Of a stretch of DNA of 46,510 nucleotides, positions 22,400 to 28,740 are shown piece by piece. Both the position numbers and the translations under genes were made by a program. Positions within the stretch are counted from its first letter, which is position 1; each line of letters begins with the position of its first letter. The stretch is from assembly GCA_002298165.1 (NCBI GenBank), contig DBMI01000042.1, forward strand, positions 1-46,510. The letters are read 5' to 3'. This stretch comes from Desulfarculales bacterium UBA702 (GTDB lineage Bacteria; Desulfobacterota; Syntrophobacteria; Syntrophobacterales; Syntrophobacteraceae). The notes beneath the pieces are model-generated. The model had not been told where the DNA came from, did not search any database, and saw nothing but the letters and a program-made list of their open reading frames with translations.

Positions 22400-24114
22400 T
22401 AGAGCAGCAACACTCCTTCCTTTACCTCATTGCCTTCACCCAATATCGCCCTCGAAAGCGCCATAATTATCGCCACCGGACCGTCTATCTTGGCCTCTTC
22501 CCGCTCTTTATTCGGGTAGATGTTGTCTTTTTTATCGACCCGAGCCAGTACATTGCTCATCATCCAGGTCAAAACCGGGTCTCCGTTATGGTGAAAACGG
22601 CCGGACAGCACGAGTTTTTCCAGCTCTTTCATTGGCTCGGAAAAGTTCTTGACCGTGGCCCCAACTTCGACCATCGGAAAACCCTCTTCGAGCATTTCAA
22701 CCGAGAGTTGCGTCGCCTGGAAAGGATCATAGGGAACCTCGACTACCTCAAACTCCGATTTAAAGTCCCGCATATCGTCTTTGATGTAGCCGTAGTCGAT
22801 CACGTTTCCGGGTGTAAGGGTGATCCACCCCTCTGCCGCCCATCCTGCATAATGCGCTTTGTCTTCGGGCTCGGCGGCCTCTTCAGGCAGGTAGTGACTG
22901 CAAAAAGCGGCGTAATGATCCGAACCGTCCTCCTCGTCCTGCCATTTAAAGAGCCTAACGAGTTCCGCGATATCGATTTTGCTGGCAAGATCGAGCGACA
23001 TCCAGCATCGCCGCCCCTTAAAATTTTCAGGCTTAAGATTCGGATCTACGCATTTACGCCAGGCAATCATGTTCATCCAGGCCGTAGCGGCATTCATCCA
23101 CTGATTTAAATGCTTGCAGCGGATTATGTTTTGCCTAGACGCGCGCTGAAGCGCTTCCCGGTGCCGGGATCTTAAGAAGTCCTCGAAAACGCTCACGCCA
23201 TAATTCGGATTGGCCTTGATCCAGTTTTTAAAATCCGACCAGTCGTCTTCGGGCTTTACGATGGCCCCGGTTGAGTCTTTTTCAGCCTCGTCGAGCGTGT
23301 ATATGACGCCGAAAATGTCATCGTTTTCAAAGACGCCGAGAAGCGTTTTGCAAACCTGGGCGCGCTTATCGTAGCAAGGCCCGGCCAAGTTGCTTCCGGC
23401 CGTTGTGATTATGAGGCTCAGTGGCTGGGTACGAGCGCCCATGCCGGTTATCATCGTGTCGTATTGCTCGGGCGATTTGTGCTCGTGAAATTCATCAGTG
23501 ATGGAGCAATGCGGACTCGCTCCGTCTCCTGGGTTACCAACAATCGGCTCGAATTTTGCCGCCGTGTCCAGGATTGAAAGATTCGACGCGCTGACCGTTA
23601 CCCCGTAATGAGCCTGAAATTCTTCGTCCTTTTTTGCCATGAGCCGCGCCGGGCGGAAAACTTCCCATGCTTGTTTCTCTGTTGTGGCGCCGGAATAAAC
23701 CTCCGCGCCCGGTTCACCGTCTTCGGTGAGCATGTAAAGCCCGATACCAGCGGCTATTGTGCTTTTTGCGTTTTTCCTGGGGACCTCGAGATAGGCTTCG
23801 CGGAATCGCCGGCATCCATCCGATTTCCGGACCCAGCCGAAAACACTACAAGTGAAAAACTTCTGCCAGGACTCCAGTTGGATCGTGGTTCCTGCCCACT
23901 TGCCCTTTATGTGAGTCAGGTTTTCGATGAACCGGCAAACCTTTTCGGCTTTCTTGCGGTCGAACCGAAAAGGGAAATCTTTATTTTGCCCTTTTACGAG
24001 GTCGTCAAGGTGCCGCTGGCAGGCCAGCCGAACCCACTTACCGGCCGGGATAACGCCGGATACAACGTCTTGCGCGTATTTTAGCGCCGCATCGCAATGG
24101 GCGAACTTAGACAA
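22399..24114 (-). CDS. terL: terminase large subunit (571 aa from TTG)
   Basis: DNA-packaging motor ATPase and nuclease. The ATPase has a Walker A-like segment in YLEVPRKNAKSTIAAGIG and Walker B in CSITDEFHEH. The C-terminal nuclease starts at RCWMSLDLASKIDIAEL, with further acidic residues in VEVPYDPFQATQ and DGPVAIIMALSRA. This matches the Terminase_1/HK97-type family. The upstream ATG at 24180 lies deep in terS without a ribosome-binding site. A TTG at 24114 (LSKFAHCDAALKYAQDVVSG) overlaps the terS stop and begins where family homology usually begins, so I prefer it, though the start remains uncertain. Confidence 0.93.
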   Translation of the reverse strand: MSKFAHCDAALKYAQDVVSGVIPAGKWVRLACQRHLDDLVKGQNKDFPFRFDRKKAEKVCRFIENLTHIKGKWAGTTIQLESWQKFFTCSVFGWVRKSDGCRRFREAYLEVPRKNAKSTIAAGIGLYMLTEDGEPGAEVYSGATTEKQAWEVFRPARLMAKKDEEFQAHYGVTVSASNLSILDTAAKFEPIVGNPGDGASPHCSITDEFHEHKSPEQYDTMITGMGARTQPLSLIITTAGSNLAGPCYDKRAQVCKTLLGVFENDDIFGVIYTLDEAEKDSTGAIVKPEDDWSDFKNWIKANPNYGVSVFEDFLRSRHREALQRASRQNIIRCKHLNQWMNAATAWMNMIAWRKCVDPNLKPENFKGRRCWMSLDLASKIDIAELVRLFKWQDEEDGSDHYAAFCSHYLPEEAAEPEDKAHYAGWAAEGWITLTPGNVIDYGYIKDDMRDFKSEFEVVEVPYDPFQATQLSVEMLEEGFPMVEVGATVKNFSEPMKELEKLVLSGRFHHNGDPVLTWMMSNVLARVDKKDNIYPNKEREEAKIDGPVAIIMALSRAILGEGNEVKEGVLLL

Positions 24115-24508
24115 GCGCCCCCCACTTGTTGGATTTGCTCTTATCCTTTCCGGAGATTCTGGATCTGCTTGATGGATCAAGACCGAAAGAAGACGCGAGT
24201 GCTCGCATCTGTGCGATTCTACTGGCCGTCATTGGCGGGCATTTGCCCCTGATCGAATTTACCCATTCTGCAAACAGACAGCAGTAAACGGCAAGCATGG
24301 ATCCGTCTATCGGGGTGATGACCCCCGTTTGGCCGAAAAGAGCTATCACACGGTCCCACTCTTTTTTTGCTTCGCCTTTAAGCCACTTCGGGCGCTCCGG
24401 GATTCCCGGCTCAACCTTTGGCTCGTTTTTATTTAAAGGCCGATGTCCAGGATTGCCTTGAATCACCTTCAATGCTGTTGGAGTTGGTTTTCGGCCTCGA
24501 ATGCCCAT
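24107..24508 (-). CDS. terS: terminase small subunit, P27 family (133 aa)
   Basis: The MGIRGRKPTPTALKVIQGNPGHRPLNKNEP start is the characteristic opening of P27-family small terminases (G.rGrkp.P..l....G.p). It is followed by WLKGEAKKEWDRVIALFGQTGVI and DGSMLAVYCCLFAEW, the conserved helices. The C-terminus is Ser/Arg/Lys-rich. It lies between the HNH nuclease and terL, the usual HK97-type packaging module; it recognises the phage packaging site. Confidence 0.92.
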   Translation of the reverse strand: MGIRGRKPTPTALKVIQGNPGHRPLNKNEPKVEPGIPERPKWLKGEAKKEWDRVIALFGQTGVITPIDGSMLAVYCCLFAEWVNSIRGKCPPMTASRIAQMRALASSFGLDPSSRSRISGKDKSKSNKWGALV

Positions 24509-24587
24509 ATTAAAAAATCCAGGATTTTAAATCGCGTCCGTAAGAAAATGGCTGGGCGCCCGGTCGTTCTTAAGGAGTTCCAGAGAT

Positions 24588-24953
24588 TTAGGCCCCCCTC
24601 TCCTTATTGCCAAAGCCCCCATCATATTTATTTGTCTTAATCGAGTGGCACGAGCCGCACCTGCCCGCCCAATTAGATTTGTCCCAAAACAGAATCATGT
24701 CGCCCTTATGAGGGCGTATGTGATCCACCTGTACTGCTGCCTTGCCACAATCAACACAGTCTGGATGCTGTCTTAGATACTCGGCGCTTTCCTTTCGCCA
24801 TCTACCGTCATACCCACGCTTTGTGCTACTCAACCTGCCTGCATCAGACTGTCTGCGTAACTGCTTGGCATGGGCATCACATCTACTCTGCCCACGAGGT
24901 ACGCGCGCACTGCATCCAGGATGCCCACATGCATGGGGCGGGGCAGAAGGCAT
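24588..24953 (-). CDS. HNH endonuclease of the packaging module (121 aa)
   Basis: ATG at 24953 has AAAGGA 5 nt upstream. The N-terminal zinc-like segment (CGHPGCSARVPRGQSRCDAH) is followed by the HNH fold: HPDCVDCGKAAVQVDHIRPH (first Cys pair and catalytic D-H), FWDKSNWAGRCGSCHSIKTNKYDGG (second Cys pair and terminal H/N/K). HNH proteins directly upstream of terS/terL in HK97-like phages assist terminase cleavage (established for HK97 gp74). It is separated from terS by 79 nt. Confidence 0.88.
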   Translation of the reverse strand: MPSAPPHACGHPGCSARVPRGQSRCDAHAKQLRRQSDAGRLSSTKRGYDGRWRKESAEYLRQHPDCVDCGKAAVQVDHIRPHKGDMILFWDKSNWAGRCGSCHSIKTNKYDGGFGNKERGA

Positions 24954-25032
24954 CGCATTCCTTTTATCGATGACCGCTATAAGATGATCTTCTTGGGCGC
25001 TTGCTAGATCCTTTCGAATCGCGCCGCGCACA

Positions 25033-25191
25033 CTACATCTTCTTTCCAACGATGATCCCGCCGAGTCCACCCGCGCACCCTGTAACGATTGGGATTCCAT
25101 CTTTGCCGAGACAGGCCATCGCTACCACGGCAATAAGGATCAACCCGGCTATGGCAAGCGGCTCTCTGATCTCTTGCAGAATGCTGCTCAT
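25033..25191 (-). CDS. small single-TM membrane protein of lysis cassette (52 aa)
   Basis: ATG at 25191 overlaps the stop of the phospholipase-like gene as ATGA; stop TAG at 25033. The product is MSSILQEIREPLAIAGLIL with a continuing hydrophobic stretch (LIAVVAMACLG), then DGIPIVTGCAGGLGGIIVGKKM. One strong TM (about residues 12-31) and a Gly-rich weaker hydrophobic segment suggest a holin-like or accessory lysis membrane protein. Position in the lysis cassette supports this, but no family is recognised. Confidence 0.65.
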   Translation of the reverse strand: MSSILQEIREPLAIAGLILIAVVAMACLGKDGIPIVTGCAGGLGGIIVGKKM

Positions 25192-25592
25192 CGCTTTTCT
25201 TTCCCTGCCCAAAATGCAGACTTACCCCAATCAGCAACAGCCTTATAATAAGCAAAGGCCGCCTCTCGACATGCTACCCGCTGCACTCGATCAACGATGC
25301 CGTTCTCAATGCAGTGTTCATCTACTGCCGCGAGCAGGTTGAATAGAAAGATCCGATCAGCCAGCCGCTTATCGTCCTCATCCTCACCGAACGCGTAACA
25401 GGCATCATGCCCGGAACAAGCAGGAAAGAAGTCAACTCCCAAGATCGAATCGGGAATGAGTTTAACCTTCATTGATGCAGGACCGCAGCCGTTTGACAGA
25501 TCCGCGAGTTGCTCAGGCAAGAGGCTCGCTATCACGTTTGGCATCAGGATGCCTTGCCGATTTAGCGAAATGCCCCGGAAGGTATCACTCAT
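25188..25592 (-). CDS. phospholipase A2-like protein in the lysis cassette (134 aa)
   Basis: The segment NGCGPASMKVKLIPDS followed by FFPACSGHDACYAFGEDEDD carries the PLA2 active-site signature C-x-x-H-D-x-C-Y (C59, H62, D63, C65, Y66). A CGP upstream recalls the Ca-binding loop region of secreted PLA2, and D79 in RLADRIFLF could be the second catalytic Asp. A further Cys pair (DEHC, VACREAAFAYYKA) could form disulfides. There is no signal peptide, so it would need holin-mediated release. The ATG at 25592 overlaps the stop of a short upstream open frame; a second ATG at 25544 is possible. It would hydrolyse membrane phospholipids, helping disrupt the envelope. Motif seen directly; activity inferred. 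Confidence 0.7.
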   Translation of the reverse strand: MSDTFRGISLNRQGILMPNVIASLLPEQLADLSNGCGPASMKVKLIPDSILGVDFFPACSGHDACYAFGEDEDDKRLADRIFLFNLLAAVDEHCIENGIVDRVQRVACREAAFAYYKAVADWGKSAFWAGKEKR

Positions 25593-25699
25593 GGGATCAC
25601 CATCAGAGTCACAGTCACAATCGTCGGAAGGGCTTTAAATAAAGCCAGTCCGAGTTCAGGCCAAAAGCCTTTCCACCCGGAAGGCTCGCATCCTTCAGG

Positions 25700-25981
25700 T
25701 CACTTCGTGGCAGTGCCCGCGCCGGCACAGGTAATGCTTAGCGCCATTTGCGCCCCGAATCTAGCATCAGACCAATATGAGATGGCATCTTGATCAAGGT
25801 CGCCGCCGGCTTTTAGACGGGCCAGCATTTCATTCGATTTTTCGACAAGAGCGTTTGCGGCATCACAATCAACCTGTTTTGCTGCCGTCTTCTGCTCGAT
25901 TGTCGCGTCTTTAGGGAGTTGCAGGGTCGCGCATCCGGAAAGCAAACCAAGAAAGATAAAAGCCACAAAAAGCTGTCTCAT
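25700..25981 (-). CDS. lipoprotein of lysis cassette, candidate outer spanin (93 aa)
   Basis: The signal peptide ends in a lipobox: MRQLFVAFIFLGLLSGCATL, with Cys16 as the lipid site. The 78-residue mature part is helical and acidic-to-neutral (KDATIEQKTAAKQVDCDAANALVEKSNEMLARL), with two more Cys. Placement after endolysin and membrane protein suggests an o-spanin-like role, but it lacks the Pro-rich character of Rz1 and no partner i-spanin is certain. It starts 3 nt after the preceding stop. Confidence 0.68.
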   Translation of the reverse strand: MRQLFVAFIFLGLLSGCATLQLPKDATIEQKTAAKQVDCDAANALVEKSNEMLARLKAGGDLDQDAISYWSDARFGAQMALSITCAGAGTATK

Positions 25982-25984
25982 AAA

Positions 25985-26242
25985 TCACCTCGTTACGGTT
26001 TTTGACTGCTGGTCGATATGCTTGGTTACCTGCTCGCATATATCGTTGAGTTTGCCCGCATTAACGACAACTTGCTGCCTGAGATCCACATAAGACGCTA
26101 AAAAAAGAAGGATGAGAGGGATCAGCACGAACCCGAGCTTTACAACCCAGCCTAAATTTACGGAGATTTTTGTGAGCGTTTCGAGCAGGGCGCAATGAGC
26201 GTCGCAGACGTTAGCCGATTCAATCGGTTTTAACGCCTTCAT
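25985..26242 (-). CDS. single-TM holin-like / lysis membrane protein (85 aa)
   Basis: I chose ATG at 26242 (MKALKPIESANV), which overlaps the endolysin stop as ATGA with GGAG 9 nt upstream. The first about 30 residues are soluble and contain two Cys (VCDAHCALLE). One strong TM follows (KLGFVLIPLILLFLASYV), and the last about 33 residues are helical and charged (NAGKLNDICEQVTKHIDQQS). This topology fits a single-TM holin or a small inner-membrane spanin. Either is consistent with its place between endolysin and lipoprotein; I cannot decide between them. Confidence 0.65.
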   Translation of the reverse strand: MKALKPIESANVCDAHCALLETLTKISVNLGWVVKLGFVLIPLILLFLASYVDLRQQVVVNAGKLNDICEQVTKHIDQQSKTVTR

Positions 26243-26730
26243 GCTATCGCTCTCCTGATCCACCCTTTTAGGTATTTCGGTTTATTGAGCGCCGCATAAT
26301 GCTCCACGGCCGCGAGTTTATAGAGCGCTAGAAGTAGTTCGGGCGTCGAAAACCTGATACGGGAGAGAGTTTTAGGGCCAATTACGCCGTCAACTGCGAT
26401 GGCCATGCTTTTTGGGAGCGTGGCGTTTATCGCTGATTGCAGAAGCTTAAAAGCGGGTTTGGGCCCCATGTTTACGGCGAGACTAAAACATTTAGCCGCT
26501 ATTTTGGGATCAGGGATTATCCCCAGGTTGTGTTTCCGCCACCAATCCCTGTAATAAATCTCGATAGCCTGTTCCTGAGTCAGGTTTCGGATATCAAGGG
26601 TTGGATAGGATCTTTGAGAAATGCCGTATTTCGTGAGCCCGCCAGGATCATCAGGGTCGTTAGATAGCCCGCCCTCAAAACTTAGGACCTGGCCAACAGC
26701 CGCGATAAACGCAGTTTCGTATTGAGGCAC
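26239..26730 (-). CDS. endolysin, glycoside hydrolase family 108-like (163 aa)
   Basis: Peptidoglycan hydrolase for host lysis. Catalytic Glu19 lies in VLSFEGGLSNDPDDPGGLTKYGIS, the GH108 signature, followed by YYRDWWRKHNLG. The C-terminal half has the peptidoglycan-binding (PG_binding_3-like) pattern VNMGPKPAFKLLQSAINA, IAVDGVIGPKTLSRI. The start is GTG at 26730, with a strong GAGGGGG ribosome-binding site at 26743-26737. Its 5' GAG falls inside the 3' arm of an RNA stem (26741-26778), so translation or upstream transcription may be controlled. No signal peptide: release needs a holin. Confidence 0.9.
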   Translation of the reverse strand: MPQYETAFIAAVGQVLSFEGGLSNDPDDPGGLTKYGISQRSYPTLDIRNLTQEQAIEIYYRDWWRKHNLGIIPDPKIAAKCFSLAVNMGPKPAFKLLQSAINATLPKSMAIAVDGVIGPKTLSRIRFSTPELLLALYKLAAVEHYAALNKPKYLKGWIRRAIA

Positions 26731-26740
26731 GCTTGACCCC

Positions 26741-26778
26741 CTCAGAAATAGAAAAGCCGCCCATTTCTGAGCGGCTTT
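26741..26778 (-). promoter_or_regulatory. switch-like RNA hairpins covering the endolysin ribosome-binding site
   Basis: In minus-strand RNA, AAAGCCGC (26778-26771) can pair with GCGGCUUU (26760-26753) to form an 8-bp hairpin followed by UUUUCUAUUU, a terminator-like layout. CUCAGAAAU (26771-26763), which lies in that hairpin's loop, is perfectly complementary over 9 bp to AUUUCUGAG (26749-26741). The last three bases of that arm are the GAG of the endolysin ribosome-binding site. The two stems interlock, so they are mutually exclusive or form a tight pseudoknot with very short loops. Confidence 0.6.
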
Positions 26779-26862
26779 CAGCCCCGGAAAAACCTCGCTG
26801 TCCCTTAGTGGCAGTTTTCGCAGTCTAGTAAAGCATGGGCCTTTTTCTGTCTAATTGCAAGT

Positions 26863-26886
26863 GGACAAATTAGGACAAATTCGGAC
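26863..26886. repeat. three 10-bp-spaced GGAC repeats, candidate operator
   Basis: GGACAAATTA GGACAAATTC GGAC: the GGAC motif occurs at 26863, 26873 and 26883 with exact 10-bp period, so all face the same side of the helix. The repeats overlap the stop codon of the small HTH gene and lie between it and the lysis/late operon. That makes them a candidate binding site for that regulator. This is inference from periodicity and placement; part of the repeat is coding. Confidence 0.4.
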
Positions 26887-27028
26887 ATTCAGAGCAAGGT
26901 ATCATTACTGCGCCACCTTTACCCCCTGGCTGCGCACATTTTATTTTCCCTGACGCTATCCAGCGGCGCACCGTTTTTTCGTTTACACCCAGACTGATAG
27001 CCATATCTTTGATGGTGTAGTATTTCAC
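26870..27028 (-). CDS. small helix-turn-helix DNA-binding protein, excisionase/MerR-like (52 aa)
   Basis: I chose GTG at 27028, which overlaps the stop of the upstream gene (GTGA) with GGGGG upstream. The product starts KYYTIKDMAISLGVNEKTVRRWIASGKIKC, with the GYxxIxdlA..lgvs..TvrrWi..GkI pattern of HTH_17/excisionase-like domains (split: KYYTIKDMAISLGVN, EKTVRRWIASGKI). It ends with a CSEC pair. A longer reading from ATG 27136 would overlap the neighbour by 112 bp and adds basic residues; I consider it less likely. Possible roles are excisionase or late-gene regulator, given its place upstream of the lysis/packaging operon. Confidence 0.72.
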   Translation of the reverse strand: MKYYTIKDMAISLGVNEKTVRRWIASGKIKCAQPGGKGGAVMIPCSECPNLS

Positions 27029-27438
27029 ACCAACCCCCGCCTTTTGCACTCCATCCGCAGAAGGAACCACGCCAAGCTTAGCCTCTTTTCGCTCTGCTGC
27101 CCTGATAGCCTTTTCTGTACGAGATAGTTTGCCCATCCTTCCGCCCCCGCAAAATGAGCCATGACAATTAGCCCCTGGTCGCCCGGATCCAGTTTCCGGA
27201 ACGCGACTTCGAATTCATCGAGTACCGGATTTTCACGGCTCCCGGTTGCCCGCTCCAGATTGAATGACGCCTGCAGCGGAATAAAATGGCCGTGGCCGTC
27301 ATACGATCCGTGATGCCATCTACCGAGAGCATCTCGAATCCAGACAAAGCCGGCATCCGGGATAAAAAGCCCCCGCCCGTTAACCCGAATGCTCTCTCGT
27401 TCGCACCAACGCTCCAGGAGCCAGATGAGCCGATGCAT
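27025..27438 (-). CDS. hypothetical early/middle protein (137 aa)
   Basis: ATG at 27438 (MHRLIWLLERWCERESIRVNG) follows the zinc-ribbon gene by 0 nt. The N-terminal half has aromatic beta segments (GFVWIRDALGRWHHGSYDGHGHF). The C-terminal half is helical (EFEVAFRKLDPGDQGLIVMAH; LSLAWFLLRMECKRRG) and resembles small RinA/ArpU-like late-regulator helical domains only in a general way. No firm family. Coupled by GTGA to the HTH gene, so the two may act together. Confidence 0.62.
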   Translation of the reverse strand: MHRLIWLLERWCERESIRVNGRGLFIPDAGFVWIRDALGRWHHGSYDGHGHFIPLQASFNLERATGSRENPVLDEFEVAFRKLDPGDQGLIVMAHFAGAEGWANYLVQKRLSGQQSEKRLSLAWFLLRMECKRRGLV

Positions 27439-27756
27439 CTATCGCGCGATCTCAATTACCGGCTTTTCCTCCCGCTTTTCCGGCATGATCGTTGCCATCT
27501 GCTGGAAATTCTGCACCTGGCCGCAGTCCTTACAGGCGTAAAGCTGGGTTATCAGGAGATCATTGCCTTGAGTGGCAAACCTTAAAACTTCCGGCACCGC
27601 GAAAAACTTGAACTCAGGCTCGAAAGCTTCGCATTTGCAGATATGGCAAACCCGTTTCGGTAGATCCTCGATGTTTAACTGGACCTGCTGACCTTTTGGG
27701 GGTGCCATACCATTTCGAGCTGCTATTGCCATCGGATTAGTTTTGTGTTCGCCCAT
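27439..27756 (-). CDS. zinc-ribbon protein (105 aa)
   Basis: I chose ATG at 27756 (MGEHKTNPMAIAARNG) because GAGGGAGG lies 6 nt upstream. The product contains CHICKCEAFEPEFKFFAVPE and, about 35 residues later, YACKDCGQVQNFQQM: two CxxC knuckles of a zinc ribbon with an intervening beta hairpin (VLRFATQGNDLLITQL). Such proteins are common among phage early genes and may bind nucleic acid or modify host RNA polymerase; here the function is not known. It starts 17 nt after the resolvase gene ends. Confidence 0.72.
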   Translation of the reverse strand: MGEHKTNPMAIAARNGMAPPKGQQVQLNIEDLPKRVCHICKCEAFEPEFKFFAVPEVLRFATQGNDLLITQLYACKDCGQVQNFQQMATIMPEKREEKPVIEIAR

Positions 27757-27773
27757 TTGCATCCTCCCTCGTT

Positions 27774-28664
27774 TTAAATAAAATCCGTTCGTGTCGATAC
27801 GAATTCCTGCTCCGCCCATGCGGCGACATGCACGGCATCAGCCTCGTTATCATCAACCGGAGGCCGGCCGAGAATACGCGCCGCTGCCTTTATCATCTGC
27901 CCCTTTTCAGTTCGTCCCGAGCCGCATGCATGCTTTTTGAGAGTGGCTGTATGCACTGTAGCGATTTCTACATTCCATAAGGCGCATACCTCTTGCACCA
28001 CTGAAACCATTCCGAGCAGGAGCTCAGTCGCATGCCCGCCTCTATGGTGAGGCTGCTCATACACTACTATTCCAAAGCGGGGAACGGGTTTATGGGGATT
28101 GACTGCTGCAGCGATTTTAGTTGCTAAAGCCTTTTCAGCCTGCTCTCTTTTAACTTCTCCGAGCCATGGCCATATCAATTCCAAGGTTTTTCTTACACGT
28201 TCCACCCCGCTTACCTTCCAAGCGTAGCACCCCTTCCGCTTTGGATTTCCGTCTCTTCCTTCTGAGTACGGACCGCAAATCACACCCACTCCGATGGCTT
28301 CCTGGAATCGCTTAAGTACTCGGGTATCCGTTTGAGCTATCCCCATTTGCACGGATTGGTAATCGTATTTTTTCGTTTCGCCGCTCTTTAGCTTCTCTTT
28401 CACACTTTGTTGATAAGTCCCTGTAGATCCCTCTCCGTCAAATAGCCCCGCTGCCCAGGCTAGTTTCTCTCTCTGCTTTGAATCGTTGTTTAGGGCGTTA
28501 GAATTAAGCAGCATACTTTCAAACCACTTGCGAAACTTCAGAAACAGCAGGCCGTTTGACTCCCCCCGTTTTTTAGTGAAGTCCTGCATGCCCGAGGCAA
28601 CCACTTTCCCATTTGCCCGAAGGCACCAGCCGGTTTTTTGTGCAAGGTCTAATCCGAGAATCAT
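27774..28664 (-). CDS. RuvC-like Holliday junction resolvase with internal LAGLIDADG domain (296 aa)
   Basis: The start is ATG at 28664; an earlier ATG would read through repeat DNA. The RuvC fold is present in two parts. Residues 1-53 (MILGLDLAQKTGWCLRANGK, with catalytic D6, then SGMQDFTKKRGESNGLLFLKF) and residues about 191-296 (GIVVYEQPHHRGGHATE with E203, VHTATLKKHACGSGRTEKG, DDNEADAVHVAAWAE with D272/D276). Between them residues about 54-190 form an extra domain, starting REKLAWAAGLFDGEGSTG, a LAGLIDADG motif, and ending before HKPVPRFG. The frame is open throughout, with no intein Cys/HN splice motifs. It resolves or nicks branched replication intermediates; the insert may bind or cut DNA. 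Confidence 0.85.
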   Translation of the reverse strand: MILGLDLAQKTGWCLRANGKVVASGMQDFTKKRGESNGLLFLKFRKWFESMLLNSNALNNDSKQREKLAWAAGLFDGEGSTGTYQQSVKEKLKSGETKKYDYQSVQMGIAQTDTRVLKRFQEAIGVGVICGPYSEGRDGNPKRKGCYAWKVSGVERVRKTLELIWPWLGEVKREQAEKALATKIAAAVNPHKPVPRFGIVVYEQPHHRGGHATELLLGMVSVVQEVCALWNVEIATVHTATLKKHACGSGRTEKGQMIKAAARILGRPPVDDNEADAVHVAAWAEQEFVSTRTDFI

Positions 28665-28700
28665 TCTTTGCCTATCCTCTCGCCTGCTTAGTGGGGGGTT

Positions 28701-28740
28701 TGCGAGATATTTATACCCCTTAAGGGGTATATATCTCGCA
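28701..28740. repeat. 40-bp near-perfect palindrome beside the iteron array
   Basis: TGCGAGATA (28701-28709) pairs with TATCTCGCA (28732-28740), and TATACCCC (28712-28719) with GGGGTATA (28724-28731), around a TTAA centre. The sole defect is a 2-nt bulge at 28710-28711. The outer arms contain the same ATCTCGCA octamer as the adjacent array, once in each orientation. It lies 37 bp upstream of the resolvase start, so it may be an operator, an origin hairpin or both. Confidence 0.7.

Noticed and set aside
28095..28505. Group I intron or intein in the RuvC-like gene
   Set aside because: Insert is about 410 nt and fully open in frame, without Cys/Ser start and HN end of inteins and too short for intron core plus LAGLIDADG ORF.
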